From: Sclerodactyla briareus
Taxonomy: Eukaryota; Echinodermata; Holothuroidea; Dendrochirotida; Sclerodactylidae
Direction of reading: 5' to 3'
Assembly: GCA_026419785.1 (NCBI GenBank)
Contig: JAODTK010000954.1
Span: 62,001-126,000 of the forward strand
Length of the DNA: 64,000 bases
Below the pieces are notes generated by a model. That model saw only the letters and a program-made list of their open reading frames with translations. It was not told the DNA's origin and searched no databases. Within the stretch, counting starts at the first letter, position 1. Every line of letters begins with the position of its first letter. The translations under genes and the position numbers were made by a program. This document shows, in pieces, positions 11,986-23,678 of this stretch.

Positions 11986-12834
11986 AAGACGATGTACAAG
12001 TATGTGTTGTGAAATGTTCAATGATCAGGAGGCCAATAAGGCAGTATCAAATGATAGCCTATTGTGCCCCGGTAACCAACCTGTGACCCTTGATCTTCAT
12101 AAGGCTAAAGATGTCTTAGCATCAATTACATGTACCCGTTAGTTGATCAGGAATCTCTTGAAGGCTGACTGTTCGGGGGTGGATTGACTTCTTTTCACTA
12201 TTAAAGGCCAATAGTCATGTGAATATGACTGGACTTTTGGTACTTTCTATGATTATATTATGACAGCCGGACTCCTCCAACGAATTTCAGCCGTAGTCAA
12301 GAATTCCGATAAGGCTATCAGCTTATTGCAAAATTTGCCTTGTGACATCACGGGAACTGCATGATCTCCTATATACAAAGTCAATGTAAACATGTACTTT
12401 TGAGAAGCTTGTACCAAACCAACTATAGATGGGATCCAATAAAAACAACAAAAAACATTCAACATATATTAGAGAATATTTCAATTTTTTGCTGAGTGGA
12501 TACCTTTTTATGTTCTTCCTGTTATCAATGGCTCAAAGCAACATTTACTTTCAGGGTCTATGTTGGCGGGCCACCTCTACACTTTCCTTCTGTGATGTCC
12601 TAGATTTACTCAGATTCTCACAAGTATATTGAAATATCCACCAGGCACCTTGCTAGACCCTCCAATTTGGGGTGTGGGATTTAGATATGTCCGCATTTCA
12701 CCTGGCTAGTTTGGAGCACAATCTGTTACATCCCATTGGCCTTTGATGTCACTATATGATGTTGCTTTGAATCCATGAACAGCTGAATGGGCAGCACCCA
12801 AGACACATCATGACACAGTTTCAAGAAATCTAAT
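11986..12834. other. Unassigned intergenic sequence with repeat fragments
   Basis: Near 12,030 the phrase AGGCCAATAAGGC and near 12,085 TTGATCTTCATAAGGC match the interior of the interspersed repeats elsewhere (for example 32,270). The remainder has no recognised content. Confidence 0.4.
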
Positions 12835-13064
12835 GTGGAGGAGTACATTTTGAAAATTTTACCACATAATGGCTTATTGATCTTCACAAAGTCAACATGT
12901 CCACTGTTAATACACATTGTGTCCAAGTTTGGTCGACAATCTGTCCAGAATGACTGTTTTGGGGCTAAAAGTGTTGACACATTAGACAGATAGAGCAGAT
13001 AGGTAGAATAACATGCAGACTCCAATAGCTCAATTAACCAGCAGATATGGTTCGAGCTAAAGAT
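12835..13064 (+). mobile_element. Composite hairpin-ended repeat, 3' portion
   Basis: It carries the 3' module in order: AGGAGTACATTTTG, a block with CAAGTTTGGTCGAC and AATGACTGTTTTGGGGC, a short GATA-like tract, then the terminal hairpin at 13,024-13,060 ending in GAGCTAAA. The hairpin arms (TAGCTCAA...CCAG and ATGG...TTCGAGCTA) are diverged here. Confidence 0.75.
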
Positions 13065-13069
13065 GGGTC

Positions 13070-14228
13070 GTAGGGCCCACGTGGGGACCTTGGACCAAAA
13101 ATTCCTAAGAAACCTTTAGGTTCAATTTTGAATGGACATCAGCACTGGGCACAATTTTTTTTAGGAGAAGCATTCATGTAATTGCACATGATGGGCTCTC
13201 AGCCAACACTGAGCCTCAAATCCAAAATTCCTGAGAACCCTGAAGGTACGGCTAATGGCTAAACACCGTCATCATGACCGAACATCATCACTAACCTGTG
13301 CATCAAAATTGTAAGAGATGCATTTCGCGTGATTCCACATGATGGCCCAGAGCCCACATTCAACTTTCAACTGAACTTGTGGGAGGAGATGCATTGCAAG
13401 TACCTTTATGTGAACTAATTGGAAATGGGCTCTCGAGCCGAAGTGGTACCTTGACCCACATTGCTGAACCCTCCTAAGTTATGGCTGTTTGACCATTATG
13501 ACTGAATGTCAGCACTATGCATTAAATAAAATTTGTAAGAGGAGGAGCATTTTGCATAACTCCACAGGATGGGCCCCAGTGCCTAACTGGGTCGTGCATC
13601 CTAAATCCCTCCGCAGCCTGGAATGTATGGCTATTAGACCATCATTATGACCAAACGTCAGCACTGTGTAACAAAATTTATAGGAGATACAAGATTTTGC
13701 GGTTTTCATATAATGGGCCCTAGGGCCCAAAGTAGGCAATGTGTGGCCCAAAATTCCTGAACACCCACAATGGCCTCCACACAAGGACCATTACTTGTAA
13801 CTTTGAAGAAAATCAATCGAAGATTATGGGGGAGAGGGAGATGCATCCCAAGTACTATTGTGTGAAATTTATAAAATGGGCCATCAAGCCCAAGTGGACC
13901 TTGGACTAAAAATTTCTTAAAACCCCAAAGATACGGCAGTTGGACCATCATTATGACATGAATATCAGCACTGTGCACCAAAATTTGTAGGAGATATTCT
14001 TTGAATTAACAAATAATGGCCTATACTGCCCCTTCGATGACCTTTGACCTTCACCAAGCCAATAGTGGTCATAAACATTTTGTACAAGTTTGCTTGATAT
14101 CCATCACAAAATGAAAGTCAAAAAAGGCAAATGAGCCAAAAAGGCAATGGTTGACACACTGGATAGATAAGAGTAGAGTTACACATGCAGATTCCAATAG
14201 CTCAACCATAGCTGGTTTGAGCTAAACA
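13070..14228 (+). mobile_element. Composite hairpin-ended repeat with internal tandem subrepeats
   Basis: Internal subrepeats of roughly 150-180 bp each contain GGGCCCxxGGGCCC-like palindromes, ACCAAAATTCCTGA, TATGGCTGTTAGACCATC and TCAGCACTGTGCACCAAA. After these come ATGACCTTTGACCTTCAC, GTACAAGTTTGCTTGA, a GATA-like tract near 14,160 and the terminal hairpin at 14,197-14,225 (arms TAGCTCAACCA and TGGTTTGAGCTA). There is no coding capacity; it is a non-autonomous element. Confidence 0.8.
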
Positions 14229-16200
14229 AACAGCAGGGTTTTGTGTTTCACAATATCTGTGTGTATGTTGAACCAGCAATGACTCACATGACTACAACAT
14301 GTAAACAGTATATTTAATAATTGGTCGGTCATTCAACACAGCTTTTTGTTGCATGTGTGAGAGCCAAATGCTGCTACATGTGTGACACAGGCATGTTTCG
14401 TTCATCCCTGTGCATTCAGTTTCAGAAAATTAAATGGTAGGAGTGATCATATGTCCATTAATTACTTCACTGAGCACCTAAATCTAGCAACCCTGGCCAT
14501 ATTGACCTGTGGAGACGAGTGCCCAGTGATCAAAAACAGAAATCATTTATCATATTTGGTACCCGAGACTGCCATATGATTTTAAACTTGAGAGGCTGCA
14601 GGGTTATAGGTATACTGAGTGAGGAAAACTGCACCTAAAGGCGATTATCATCTTAGAACCCCTTGCAAAAAATGGACACTGCCTGTTTCTATAATACACA
14701 AAATTAATATTGGGAATGAGCAATGAAACATTGGAGTGATGATGTACTGTATAGAATTGCGCCAAGACAACTTTCGGTGTGCCAGCTTTAGGTCATTGGT
14801 AACATGTGGCAGGCTTGTGCCAGTTGCTGTCAGATAATGGTCTCTTTGAACCAAAACATGACGAAATGAGCAGTCTCCTTGACAGCAAGTAACATGGGAG
14901 TTAAGGATAACTGCAGCTTGAATACAAAATAGAGGCTAGGTGCATGGGAAGAAACGTTATAGGGCTAACCCTAATAATATACATTGTTTCTATGTGGGGT
15001 TATTGGCCTTCAAAATTTGGTCCATTATGCAAAGAAATTAGGGGAATCTCTACTGTGCAGTAACACATGATATCACAGTTGGAACAACACAGATAATTAT
15101 GTAAGGTATTTCATTGTTCCATTCTGTTAAATTACTTGACACCTGAAGATAATCTGCTTCCTTTCACCAAAGTAATCATCAACACCTACCAACCCACAAC
15201 AGCAATCCTCTCTCATAGACTAATTCTTCAAAGTAAAACTTACGTGTGAATTTTAATGCAGAACAACAAATATTAGCAGGCATTCATTTACTATTGCAGG
15301 ATGCAATGCTTTCTGATCTAACTCTGTTACGGAAAGTTGTATGATTATCAAATTTGGACTTACTATTATATTATCCGGTAATTGTCCTTTAATTAACAAT
15401 ACATTTTACTATATTGCACTCACAACATGTTTTCACTGAAATCAAGGTGATTCAGACAATAGTGAAAAGGCAGTGCACAGATCATAAGGCACGGTGAACT
15501 TGAATACAATAAATAGGAATACATGGGAGGCTTAATGCAATATGGAGTAATGAAGCTATACCCATATACACATTTGTTTCCTTTTGTTTCATACGAACAC
15601 CTTTGGCGCCCTTCTCAGCCTAGGGAAATGCACTTGGTCAGGCCACAAGGAAGATCAAGTAGGTCATGACACCAATCCTTTGGCACCCATTTGCATCTTG
15701 CAACAATGCCTATTGTATATATGTATGTGTAAAATGTTAGTAAAATGAATTCAGTCAATGGACGCTAAAAAGGCCCAGAAATACTGTGGTTGTCACTTTT
15801 TTTTACCAGTAAAAATTTGGGACAACACATTGAAGAGTAAAATGCTTTATGGAAGCAATGTGCAGTAATAACCTGCTTTCATTATAATGGGATTCAGCAA
15901 CTGGGGCAATAGCAGTAGAACCTCCAGATATAAAATTCATCATTAGAAAAAAAACATTCACATTCACAATATCCGGAATTTGAAATTTGGTACTAAAATC
16001 GTTCGCATTCCAAATTTACAGATTGAAATTGTTGTGTTATAAATCTTCACAAATGTAGTCGGAGTTGGGAACGCGGTCCATATCAGCTCCATATCTACTT
16101 GACATACTCCCTGTTTCCTACACTTGAAGGGTGTCAAGAAAGAAGTTTGTCACTACGATAGTTGCTTCATGGCAATTGATTCGCCACTTCTCTATCAATA
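14229..16200. other. Gene-free sequence downstream of the EGF gene
   Basis: AT-rich, with no supported reading frame, RNA gene or tandem array. It lies 3' of the minus-strand EGF gene and may contain the rest of its 3' untranslated region if the nearer polyadenylation signal is not used. Confidence 0.4.
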
Positions 16201-16210
16201 ATATTCTGGT

Positions 16211-16216
16211 TTTATT
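16211..16216 (-). promoter_or_regulatory. Candidate polyadenylation signal AATAAA
   Basis: On the minus strand an AATAAA lies about 390 bases past the stop codon of the terminal exon. This is a plausible 3' untranslated length, but the hexamer is common in AT-rich DNA. Confidence 0.35.
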
Positions 16217-16607
16217 CCTTTCTGCTTGCCAGGCTCTCAGCTACATCAGAAATCCAATGATCCATTCCTGTATAGAGATAGTGTGAGGGTATGAGGAAAT
16301 GCAACCAGTGGCGGTGGGTTAGGATATCTCAGGCGTGTTTGACTGGATTAATGCCTACTGACACAATGTGTAGTCCCACATCCATACGTGTCTTGTAATG
16401 TAATGCATTACAAGCTTACCCTTATCACTGACATCCTTGCAGTGAGGTACCAAACAGCCAAGGCACTGGGGAATTTCATATCACCATATCCAGGATGGCA
16501 GTCTACTCTTGACCTCCACTTCAGGGAATCTATATCATAGTTGTGGTCCTAACCAGACATTCCCAAAAGGCCCAGTGGGTCACCTCCCAAACTACCAGCC
16601 AATCTGT

Positions 16608-16822
16608 TCATATCAACCTCTCTGGGGGTGGCCACTTTAGGACATTGTCCATCTCAACCCTTGACCCAGTCATCTCCTGATTGCTGGGCTGATGTCCTGC
16701 CGTTGCCCGCTGCTTCCTTAATGTTGAAGAACAGAAAAGGATAAAGACCAATATCAGTAGCACCACTACCCCTCCTACGGCAGCACCAATGAGCACCCAG
16801 TTCGGCTCCTCAGGCTCAGGAG
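16608..16822 (-). CDS. Terminal exon of EGF-repeat membrane protein: transmembrane segment and cytoplasmic tail
   Basis: This is the last exon of the minus-strand EGF gene. It follows a good acceptor: a pyrimidine-rich tract with TTTTTCTGTG just before TAG. It enters in phase 1 and reads cleanly to a stop at 16,608-16,610. The split codon is followed by 70 residues. A short acidic, proline-rich stalk (PEPEEPNW) leads into a 22-residue hydrophobic segment starting VLIGAAVGGVVVLLIL. After it come a stop-transfer cluster with LRKQR and a ~40-residue tail ending WPPPERLI. This is the layout of a type I single-pass membrane protein, with the EGF array outside and a short tail inside. No tyrosine-based or kinase motif is visible in the tail. 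Upstream in the transcript is the micro-exon at 23.6 kb, whose phase-1 end joins in frame. Orthology is unknown, and a neighbouring gene's exon cannot be formally excluded. Confidence 0.75.
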
Positions 16823-17860
16823 CTACGAGCGCACAGAAAAAGAGATAAGAATAAAGGATAATTGTTTTTTTCAGTTTGTTTAGTGCTTTACCCCTCCCCT
16901 TATTGTCTCGCCGGAACTTGGTCAAGAGATGGTGACATAGTGATCCAGTTTTTTGTGTCTGTCTGCCTGTCCATTCGTATTTACGGTTCCGTAACCCTTA
17001 ACGGAAACCTCATGCTGAATTTGGTGTGGAGGTGTACAATGAGGAGTTGTCGCATCGCCTTTTCTTTCCAGAAGGCCATACTAATTGCATAAATTGAGAA
17101 TCTTAATGAAAACTGCCAGAAAGTTTGTGTACAGATTCTCTTGATTGGAAGATGCATTGGGGATGCAGTTCAGCATATATATAACAGCTATGAATTGTAG
17201 ATGAAACTTGATTAGGTTTCTGGCATTGTATGTGCTGATTAAGTAGTCTAATTTTCATAATTTAGGCTTCTTCTTTTTAACAGTGGTTGGTTTTTCACAA
17301 AACTTGACTGAAATGGTTTATCTCATCCCTATAAACTTTACAGAAGGGTTGAGGTTACCAAGGTCTTTCAATTTGACCAATTGGCATTTAGGTAATTGAT
17401 AACTTATGCAGCTTTTCAAAGTTGGTTGGGATTCCCATTGAACTTGGTGGAGATGGTTACACCTTTTATCTTGATCAATTAACAACAGTGGCAAGGTCAC
17501 TGGAGGTTTGTTATGTGAATAATTTGTAGTTATTTCTTTTGAGCATCTGGTTTTTTAAAAATGGGTGTGATAATGATCAAAAGAGTGCAGTTCGGGGCGT
17601 CAGTAGGGGTTCCTAGGATCCGTCTTGGTATTTTTCAAACAACATCAAGAAGAACCCAAGATCAGAAGGTCAAATGTCAAATCTTACAAAAATTGTGCCT
17701 ATTTTAGGAGTTTACAGGAGCCAAAAAAATAACCAGCAAAAAGCCAAAAGGCTTGCTAATTCCTTGACGGATCATGACTTCACATGTTACAAAATTCAGG
17801 ATCGGATCATGTAGTATAATAAGGGAGAATCACGAAGCTTGAAATTCATCATCCAGGTGA
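16823..17860 (-). other. Intron, unique-looking part
   Basis: Intronic sequence upstream of the terminal exon in transcript sense. It starts with the acceptor tract at 16,823-16,860. No other exon, RNA or tandem repeat was recognised. Confidence 0.45.
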
Positions 17861-18480
17861 GGTGTTCGAGGCATAACCAAATTTCAACCTGGACCTCAGA
17901 TGACCTTTGACCTGACTCCAAAAGGGATAATGGAGAACCCACATACCAAAGAGGAGATTCATCATTCCAGGTGGGGTCGAGTTATGGTTTTAACAAGCGA
18001 ACAATCGGCAAATTATCATTTTTCACACAATTTTCCTCCAAACTGACCTGGGTACACCCCTGTCCACGCAAGCATAACTAATCCCCTGTCCCCGACCAAT
18101 ACTACCATAACTGGACTCCCTGTCAACACCACACAATAGGGTTCCGTTACTCCCCATACGAGCTGTCATACCAAATTTCAACCTGATCAGATCATTCTGG
18201 ACAAGATTTTCAGACTTGACCTCAGATACCCTTTGACCTGACCCCAAAAAGCTGGGATCATGTAACCATCATGGGACCCACCCTATCTAGTTATGAGCGT
18301 TAATTTCATCAAGGTGGGGGTCGAGTATCCATATTTTAAGTTAAAATTGGCCAATTATCAATTTGTCACAATTTTCCATTTTCCCCCTGACTGACCCCTG
18401 GGTCTACACAATACGGAATAGGTTCCCATACTCCTCATGAGGTAGCTGCATACCAAATTTATGCATATTTCAAAGTTTGC
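17861..18480. repeat. Diverged ~310-bp satellite monomers
   Basis: About two monomers of the satellite family. Hallmarks are ATGACCTTTGACCTGAC (17,899), GGTGGGGTCGAGTTAT (17,977), AATAGGGTTCCGTTACTCC (18,136), CCTGATCAGATCATTCTGG (18,183) and GGTGGGGGTCGAGTATC (18,313). More diverged than the arrays at 2-5 kb and 39-42 kb. Confidence 0.8.
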
Positions 18481-18989
18481 CAGATTATCATGAAACTTGG
18501 AGGTATGGGAGCATCATTTGGAATCACCTTCAAAGTTGTGTAGCAGCCATTTTCTTCCCTTAAATAACAGACTATTTTTAGTCTGTAGTACTGCAAATTT
18601 TGATAAACTTTTGTCCCTACTAAATATACTTCGAATTTCCTAATTCCCTATCAACTCCCTTGTGTTTCCTCTACTGAATCCAAATTATTCCTCTATTCTG
18701 TCTATATCCCCCATACTGGGGTTTGCTTCCCATATCAGCCGGCAACCCCCCCCCCCCTTCCCATCCAATCGGTCCCCTACCCCACTTAAAAGGATCTCCA
18801 AATTGTAATGTCAAAAACACATTACGAATTACCATGTTTTTGGTCAACACATGTCCAGGTAATTTAATGTCACCACAATGGTCCTGTCACATCCCCTAAA
18901 CAATATGCTCATCCTCACCTAGATTCAACGACATGGACTAATATTGTTGATGACTATGCGCTGTCTCTCAACTATCATTCCAACCCAAG
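18481..18989. other. Intronic sequence between satellite and minisatellite
   Basis: Includes a C homopolymer at about 18,748-18,757. Nothing else recognised. Confidence 0.4.
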
Positions 18990-21900
18990 GAACTTTTGTT
19001 TTGACGGGTTATGCCTCTGTAGCCCAACTAGCATGAACCAATGGACCTGTTGTGTTTGAGTGTGCATGCTCAGTGCCTCAACTAGCTGGAACCGAAAGAC
19101 CCGTACTGTTTGGGTGCTATGCTCTTTGCCCTCAACTAGACTGAAGCAAGGGCCTGTGTGGTGTTGAGTTGTCCTATGCTCCTGTGTGCGTCAACTAGCA
19201 TTGAACCAAGGATCTGTCCGTTTGGGTGGCTATGCTCTGTCATTCAACCAGCATTGAACCAGGGACCTGTGTTGCGAATGGCTATGTTCTGCCACTCGAC
19301 TGACGTTGAAACCAGGAAACTTGTGTGTTGTGAGTGGCTATGCTCTGTCACTCAATTAGCATTGAACTGAGGACATGTGTTGTGAATGGCGATGTTCGGT
19401 CACCAGACTGGCATTGAACCTGGGCTGTGTGATTTGAGTGGCTATGCTCTGTCCCCTCAACCTGTATTGAACCAGGTATTTATCTGTGTTGTGAGGGCTA
19501 ATGTGCTGTCCCTCAACTAGCATGAACCAGAGACCGTGTATTGTGAGTGGCTATGCTCTGTCATTCAACTAGCATTGAACCAGGACCTGTGTATTGTGAG
19601 TGGCTATGCTCTGTCCCACAACTACCAAGGACCTGTGTATGTGAGTGGCTATGGGCTGTCCCTAACTAGCACTGAACTAGGGACCTTTGTATTGTGAGTG
19701 GCTATGCTCTGTCCCTCAACTACCAAGGACCTGTGTATTGTGAGTGGCTATGCTCTGTCACTCAACTAGCATTGAACCAGGGACATGTGTGTTTCAGTGG
19801 CTATGCTCTGTCATTCAACTAGCATTGAACCAGGGACATGTGTGTTTCAGTGGCTATGCTCTGTCACTCAACTAGCATTCAACCAGGGACCTATGTATTG
19901 TGAGTGGCAATGCTCTAGCTATCCTTCAACTAGCTTTGAACCAGGACTGTGTATTGTGAGTGGCTATGCTCTGTCCCACAACTACCAAGGACCTGTGTAT
20001 TGTGCTATAGCTAAACTTCAACTAGCTTTGAACCAGGACTGTGTATTGTGAGTGGCTATGCTCTGTCCCACAACTACCAAGGACCTGTGTATTGTGCTAT
20101 AGCTACCCCTCAACTAGCTTTGAACCAGGACGTGTATTGTGAGTGGCTATGCTCTGTCCCTCAACTACCAAGGACCTGTGTATTGTGAGTGGCTATGCTC
20201 TGTACCTCAACTAGCTTTGAACCAGGACATGTGTGTTTCAGTGGCTATGCTCTGTCATTCAACTAGCATTGAACCAGGGACATGTGTGTTTCAGTGGCTA
20301 TGCTCTGTCACTCAACTAGCATTCAACCAGGGACCTATGTATTGTATTCAACTAGCATTGAACCAAGGACCTGTATGTTGTGAGGTTGTTCTGTTTTTTT
20401 GCTCTGTGCCTCAACTAGCATTGAACCAGGACCTGTGTATTGTGAGTGGCTATGCTCTGTCACTCAACTAGCATTCCCTTTTGTATTGTGAGTGGCTATG
20501 CTCTGTCATTCAACTAGCATTGAACCAGGGACCTGCGTGTTGTGAGTGGTTATGCTTTGTCATTCAACTAGCATTCAACCAGGGACCTATGTATTGTGAG
20601 TGGCTATGCTCTGTGCCTCAACTAGCATTGAACCAAGGACCTGTGTGTTTGGGTGGCTATGCTCTGTGCCTCAACTAGCATTGAACCAGGGACCTATGTA
20701 TTGTGAGTGGCAATGCTCTAGCTATCCTTCAACTAGCTTTGAACCAGGACCTGTGTATTGTGAGTGGCTATGCTCTGTCATTCAACTAGCATTGAACCAG
20801 GGACATGTGTGTTTCAGTGGCTATGCTCTGTACCTCAACTAGCTTTGAACCAGGACGTGTATTGTGAGTGGCTATGCTCTGTGCCTCAACTAGCATTGAA
20901 CCAGGGACCTATGTATTGTGAGTGGCAATGCTCTAGCTATCCTTCAACTAGCTTTGAACCAGGACTGTGTATTGTGAGTGGCTATGCTCTGTCCCTCAAC
21001 TAGCATTCAACCAGGGACCTTTGTATTGTGAGTACAGGCTATGCTCTGTCCTTCAACTAGCATTCAACCAGGGACCTTTGTATTGTGAGTACAGGTTATG
21101 CTCTGTCCCCCAACTAGCATTCAACCAGGGACCTTTGTATTGTGAGTACAGGTTATGCTCTGTCCCCCAACTAGCATTCAACCAGGGACCTTTGTATTGT
21201 GAGTACAGGCTATGCTCTGTCCCTCAACTAGCATTCAACCAGGGGACAATGCCTCTAGCTATCCTTCAACTAGCCTTTGAACCGGACCTGTGTATTGTGA
21301 GTGGCTATGCTCTGTCCCTCAACTCGCATTCAACCAGGGACCTTTGTAATGTGAGTACAGGCTATGCTCTGTCCTTCAACTAGCATTCAACCAGGGACCT
21401 TTGTAATGTGAGTACAGGCTATGCTCTGTCCCCCAACTAGCATTCAACCAGGGACCTATGTATTGTGAGTGGCTATGCTCTGTCCCCCAACTAGCATTCA
21501 ACCAGGGACCTTTGTATTGTGAGTACAGGTTATGCTCTGTCCCTCAACTAGCATTCAACCAGACACCTCTGTATTGTGAGTACAGGCTATGCTCTGTCCT
21601 TCAACTAGCATTCAACCAGGGACCTATGTATTGTGAGTGGCAATGCTCTAGCTATCTTCAACTAGCTTTGAACCAGGACCTGTGTATTGTGAGTGGCTAT
21701 GCTCTGTCCCTCAACTAGCATTCAACCAGAGACCTTTGTATTGTGAGTACAGGCTATGCTCTGTCCTTCAACTAGCATTCAACCAGAGACCTTTGTATTG
21801 TGAGTACAGGTTATGCTCTGTCCCCCAACTAGCATTCAACCAGAGACCTTTGTATTGTGAGTACAGGTTATGCTCTGTCCCTCAACTAGCATTCAACCAG

Positions 21901-23230
21901 GGACCTTTGTAATGTGAGTACAGGCTATGCTCTGTCCCTCAACTAGCATTCAACCAGGGACCTTTGTAATGTGAGTACAGGCTATGCTCTGTCACTCAAC
22001 TAGCATTCAACCAGGGACCTTTGTATTGTGAGCACAGGCTATGGTATGCCCCTCAACTAGCATTCAACCAGGGACCTTTGTAATGTGAGTACAGGCTATG
22101 CTCTGTCCCTCAACTAGCATTCAACCAGGGACCTGTGTGTTTGGGTGGCTATGCTCTGTCCTTCAACTAGCATTGAACCAAGGACCTGTGTGTTTGGGTG
22201 GCTATGCTCTGTCCTTCAACTAGCATTGAACAAGGACCTGTGTGTTTGGGTGGCTATGCTCTGTCCTTCAACTAGCATTGAACCAGGGACATGTGTATTG
22301 TGAGTGGGTATGCTCTGTCCCTCAACTAATATTGAACCAGAAACCGGGATGTGAGAGGACTTGGGTTTGTCATCGATGGCTTTGAACCAGCAACTGGTGG
22401 GGTGTGGTGTGAGTGGCTATGCTCTGTCCCTCAACTAGCATTGGACCAAAGACCTTTGTATCGTGAATGGCTATGCTCTGTCCCTCAACTACCAAGGACC
22501 TGTGTGTTTGAACGGGTATGCTCTGTACCTCAACTACCAAGGACCTGTGTGTTTGGGTGGCTATGCTCTGTCCCACAACTACCAAGGACCTGTGTGTTTG
22601 GGTGGCTATGCTCTGTCCCACAACTACCAAGGACCTGTGTGTTTGAATGGGTATGCTCTGTACCTCAACTACCAAGGACCTGTGTGTTTAAATGGGTATG
22701 CTCTGTACCTCAACTACCAAGGACCTGTGTGTTTGAATGGGCTATGCTCTGTACCTCAACTACCAAGGACCTGTGTGTTTAAATGGGTATGCTCTGTACC
22801 TCAACTACCAAGGACCTGTGTGTTTGAATGGGTATGCTATGTACCTCAAATAGCAGGACCTGTGGTTTGAATGGGTATGATCTGTACCTCAACTACCAAG
22901 GACCTGTGTGTTTGAAGGGTATGCTCTGTACCTCAACTAACAAGGACCTGTGTGTTTCAAGGGGTATGCTCTGTACCTTAACTAGCAAGGAACTGTGTGT
23001 TTGGAAAAATGGGTATGCTTGACCTCAACTAGCAAGGACCTGTGTGTTTGGGTGGCTATGCTCTGTCCCACAACTACCAAGGACCTGTGTGTTTTAATGG
23101 GTATGCTCTGTTACCTCAACTAGCAAGGACCTGTGTGTTTGAGTGGCTATGCTCTGGTCCCTCAACTAGCATTCAATCAGGGACCTTCGTATTGTGAGTG
23201 ACCATGCTATGTCACCAACTCGCATTGAAC
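18990..23230 (+). repeat. 54/57/45-bp minisatellite array
   Basis: About 80 units in 4.2 kb, all built on GGCTATGCTCTGT followed by CAACTAGCATTGAACCAG and GGACCTGTGT. Three unit classes are seen: a 54-bp form (mainly 19.5-21.0 kb), a 57-bp form with a GAGTACAG insertion (mainly 21.0-22.1 kb) and a 45-bp form lacking most of the AGCATTGAACC segment and reading CAACTACCAAGGACC (22.48-23.15 kb). A marker variant with GGCAATGCTCTAGCTATC recurs near 19,902, 20,707, 20,922, 21,246 and 21,635, indicating higher-order turnover. One plus frame stays open because all unit lengths are multiples of three. It yields peptides like YCEWLCSVPQLALNQGP that have no signal peptide or family match. It lies in the intron between the micro-exon and the transmembrane exon, antisense to that gene. 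Confidence 0.95.
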
Positions 23231-23625
23231 AAAGGACAGTGTATTATGCTGGCTCTTTGCTCTGTGCCTATGCATTTGACTGGCATGAACCAGAACCCTT
23301 TATATTGTGCTCTGTCACTCACTTGGACTGGAATTGGACCAGGGACTTGTGAGGGTAGGCTCTGGACACTCCAGTGGAAAGAAGTTAATAAAATGACTTG
23401 GGGCGCGCGCGCGGGGGGGGGCGGTAGGGAAACTATTACCTGGTCACAAAGTTGTCAGTGTTAATTCAGTACATTCGCAATGAAAGTTCTCGCCTAGGGA
23501 ATGCACACCCCGTTCTAGCATGGGTTTGGTCACACGGAAGCATCATGCACAGAAAACCCTTGATACGGATAGGGACATTCACATTTGAAGCTTCATTATG
23601 TTCATGAAGGTCCAATTGTTCTTAC
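23231..23625 (-). other. Intron between minisatellite and micro-exon
   Basis: Degenerate minisatellite edges to about 23,370 and a GC/G-rich run at 23,402-23,425. No further exon seen. Confidence 0.45.
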
Positions 23626-23678
23626 CACATAGTGGGGTGATCGCACAGTCATCTATGTCATCGCACAGAAGCGGGACC
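23626..23678 (-). CDS. Micro-exon of EGF-repeat membrane protein
   Basis: A 53-nt exon on the minus strand, bounded by acceptor ...CTACTAG and donor GTAAGA, phase 1 at both ends. After a split glycine codon it encodes S-R-F-C, which closes the EGF module begun in the 31-kb exon. It then encodes DDIDDCAITPLC, the first two cysteines of a further calcium-binding-type EGF module, and ends one base into the next codon. A phase-1/1 exon must be a multiple of three; 53 plus the one base evidently missing in the TGTGC-GAT stretch gives 54. Spliced directly to the terminal exon it stays in frame, giving a two-cysteine stub before the stalk. Alternatively another small exon carrying the rest of this module lies unseen in the 6.8-kb intron that holds the minisatellite. 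Confidence 0.7.

Noticed and set aside
13700-13760. GGGCCCTAGGGCCC palindromes as restriction or recombination sites
   Set aside because: They recur at fixed positions of the composite repeat's subunits and are explained by that family.
20967-22912. Cys/Trp-rich repeat proteins on the plus strand as a secreted repeat protein gene
   Set aside because: No signal peptide, no upstream or downstream exon, and frames are broken often. The array is better described as a minisatellite, and the frame conservation is kept as a finding only.
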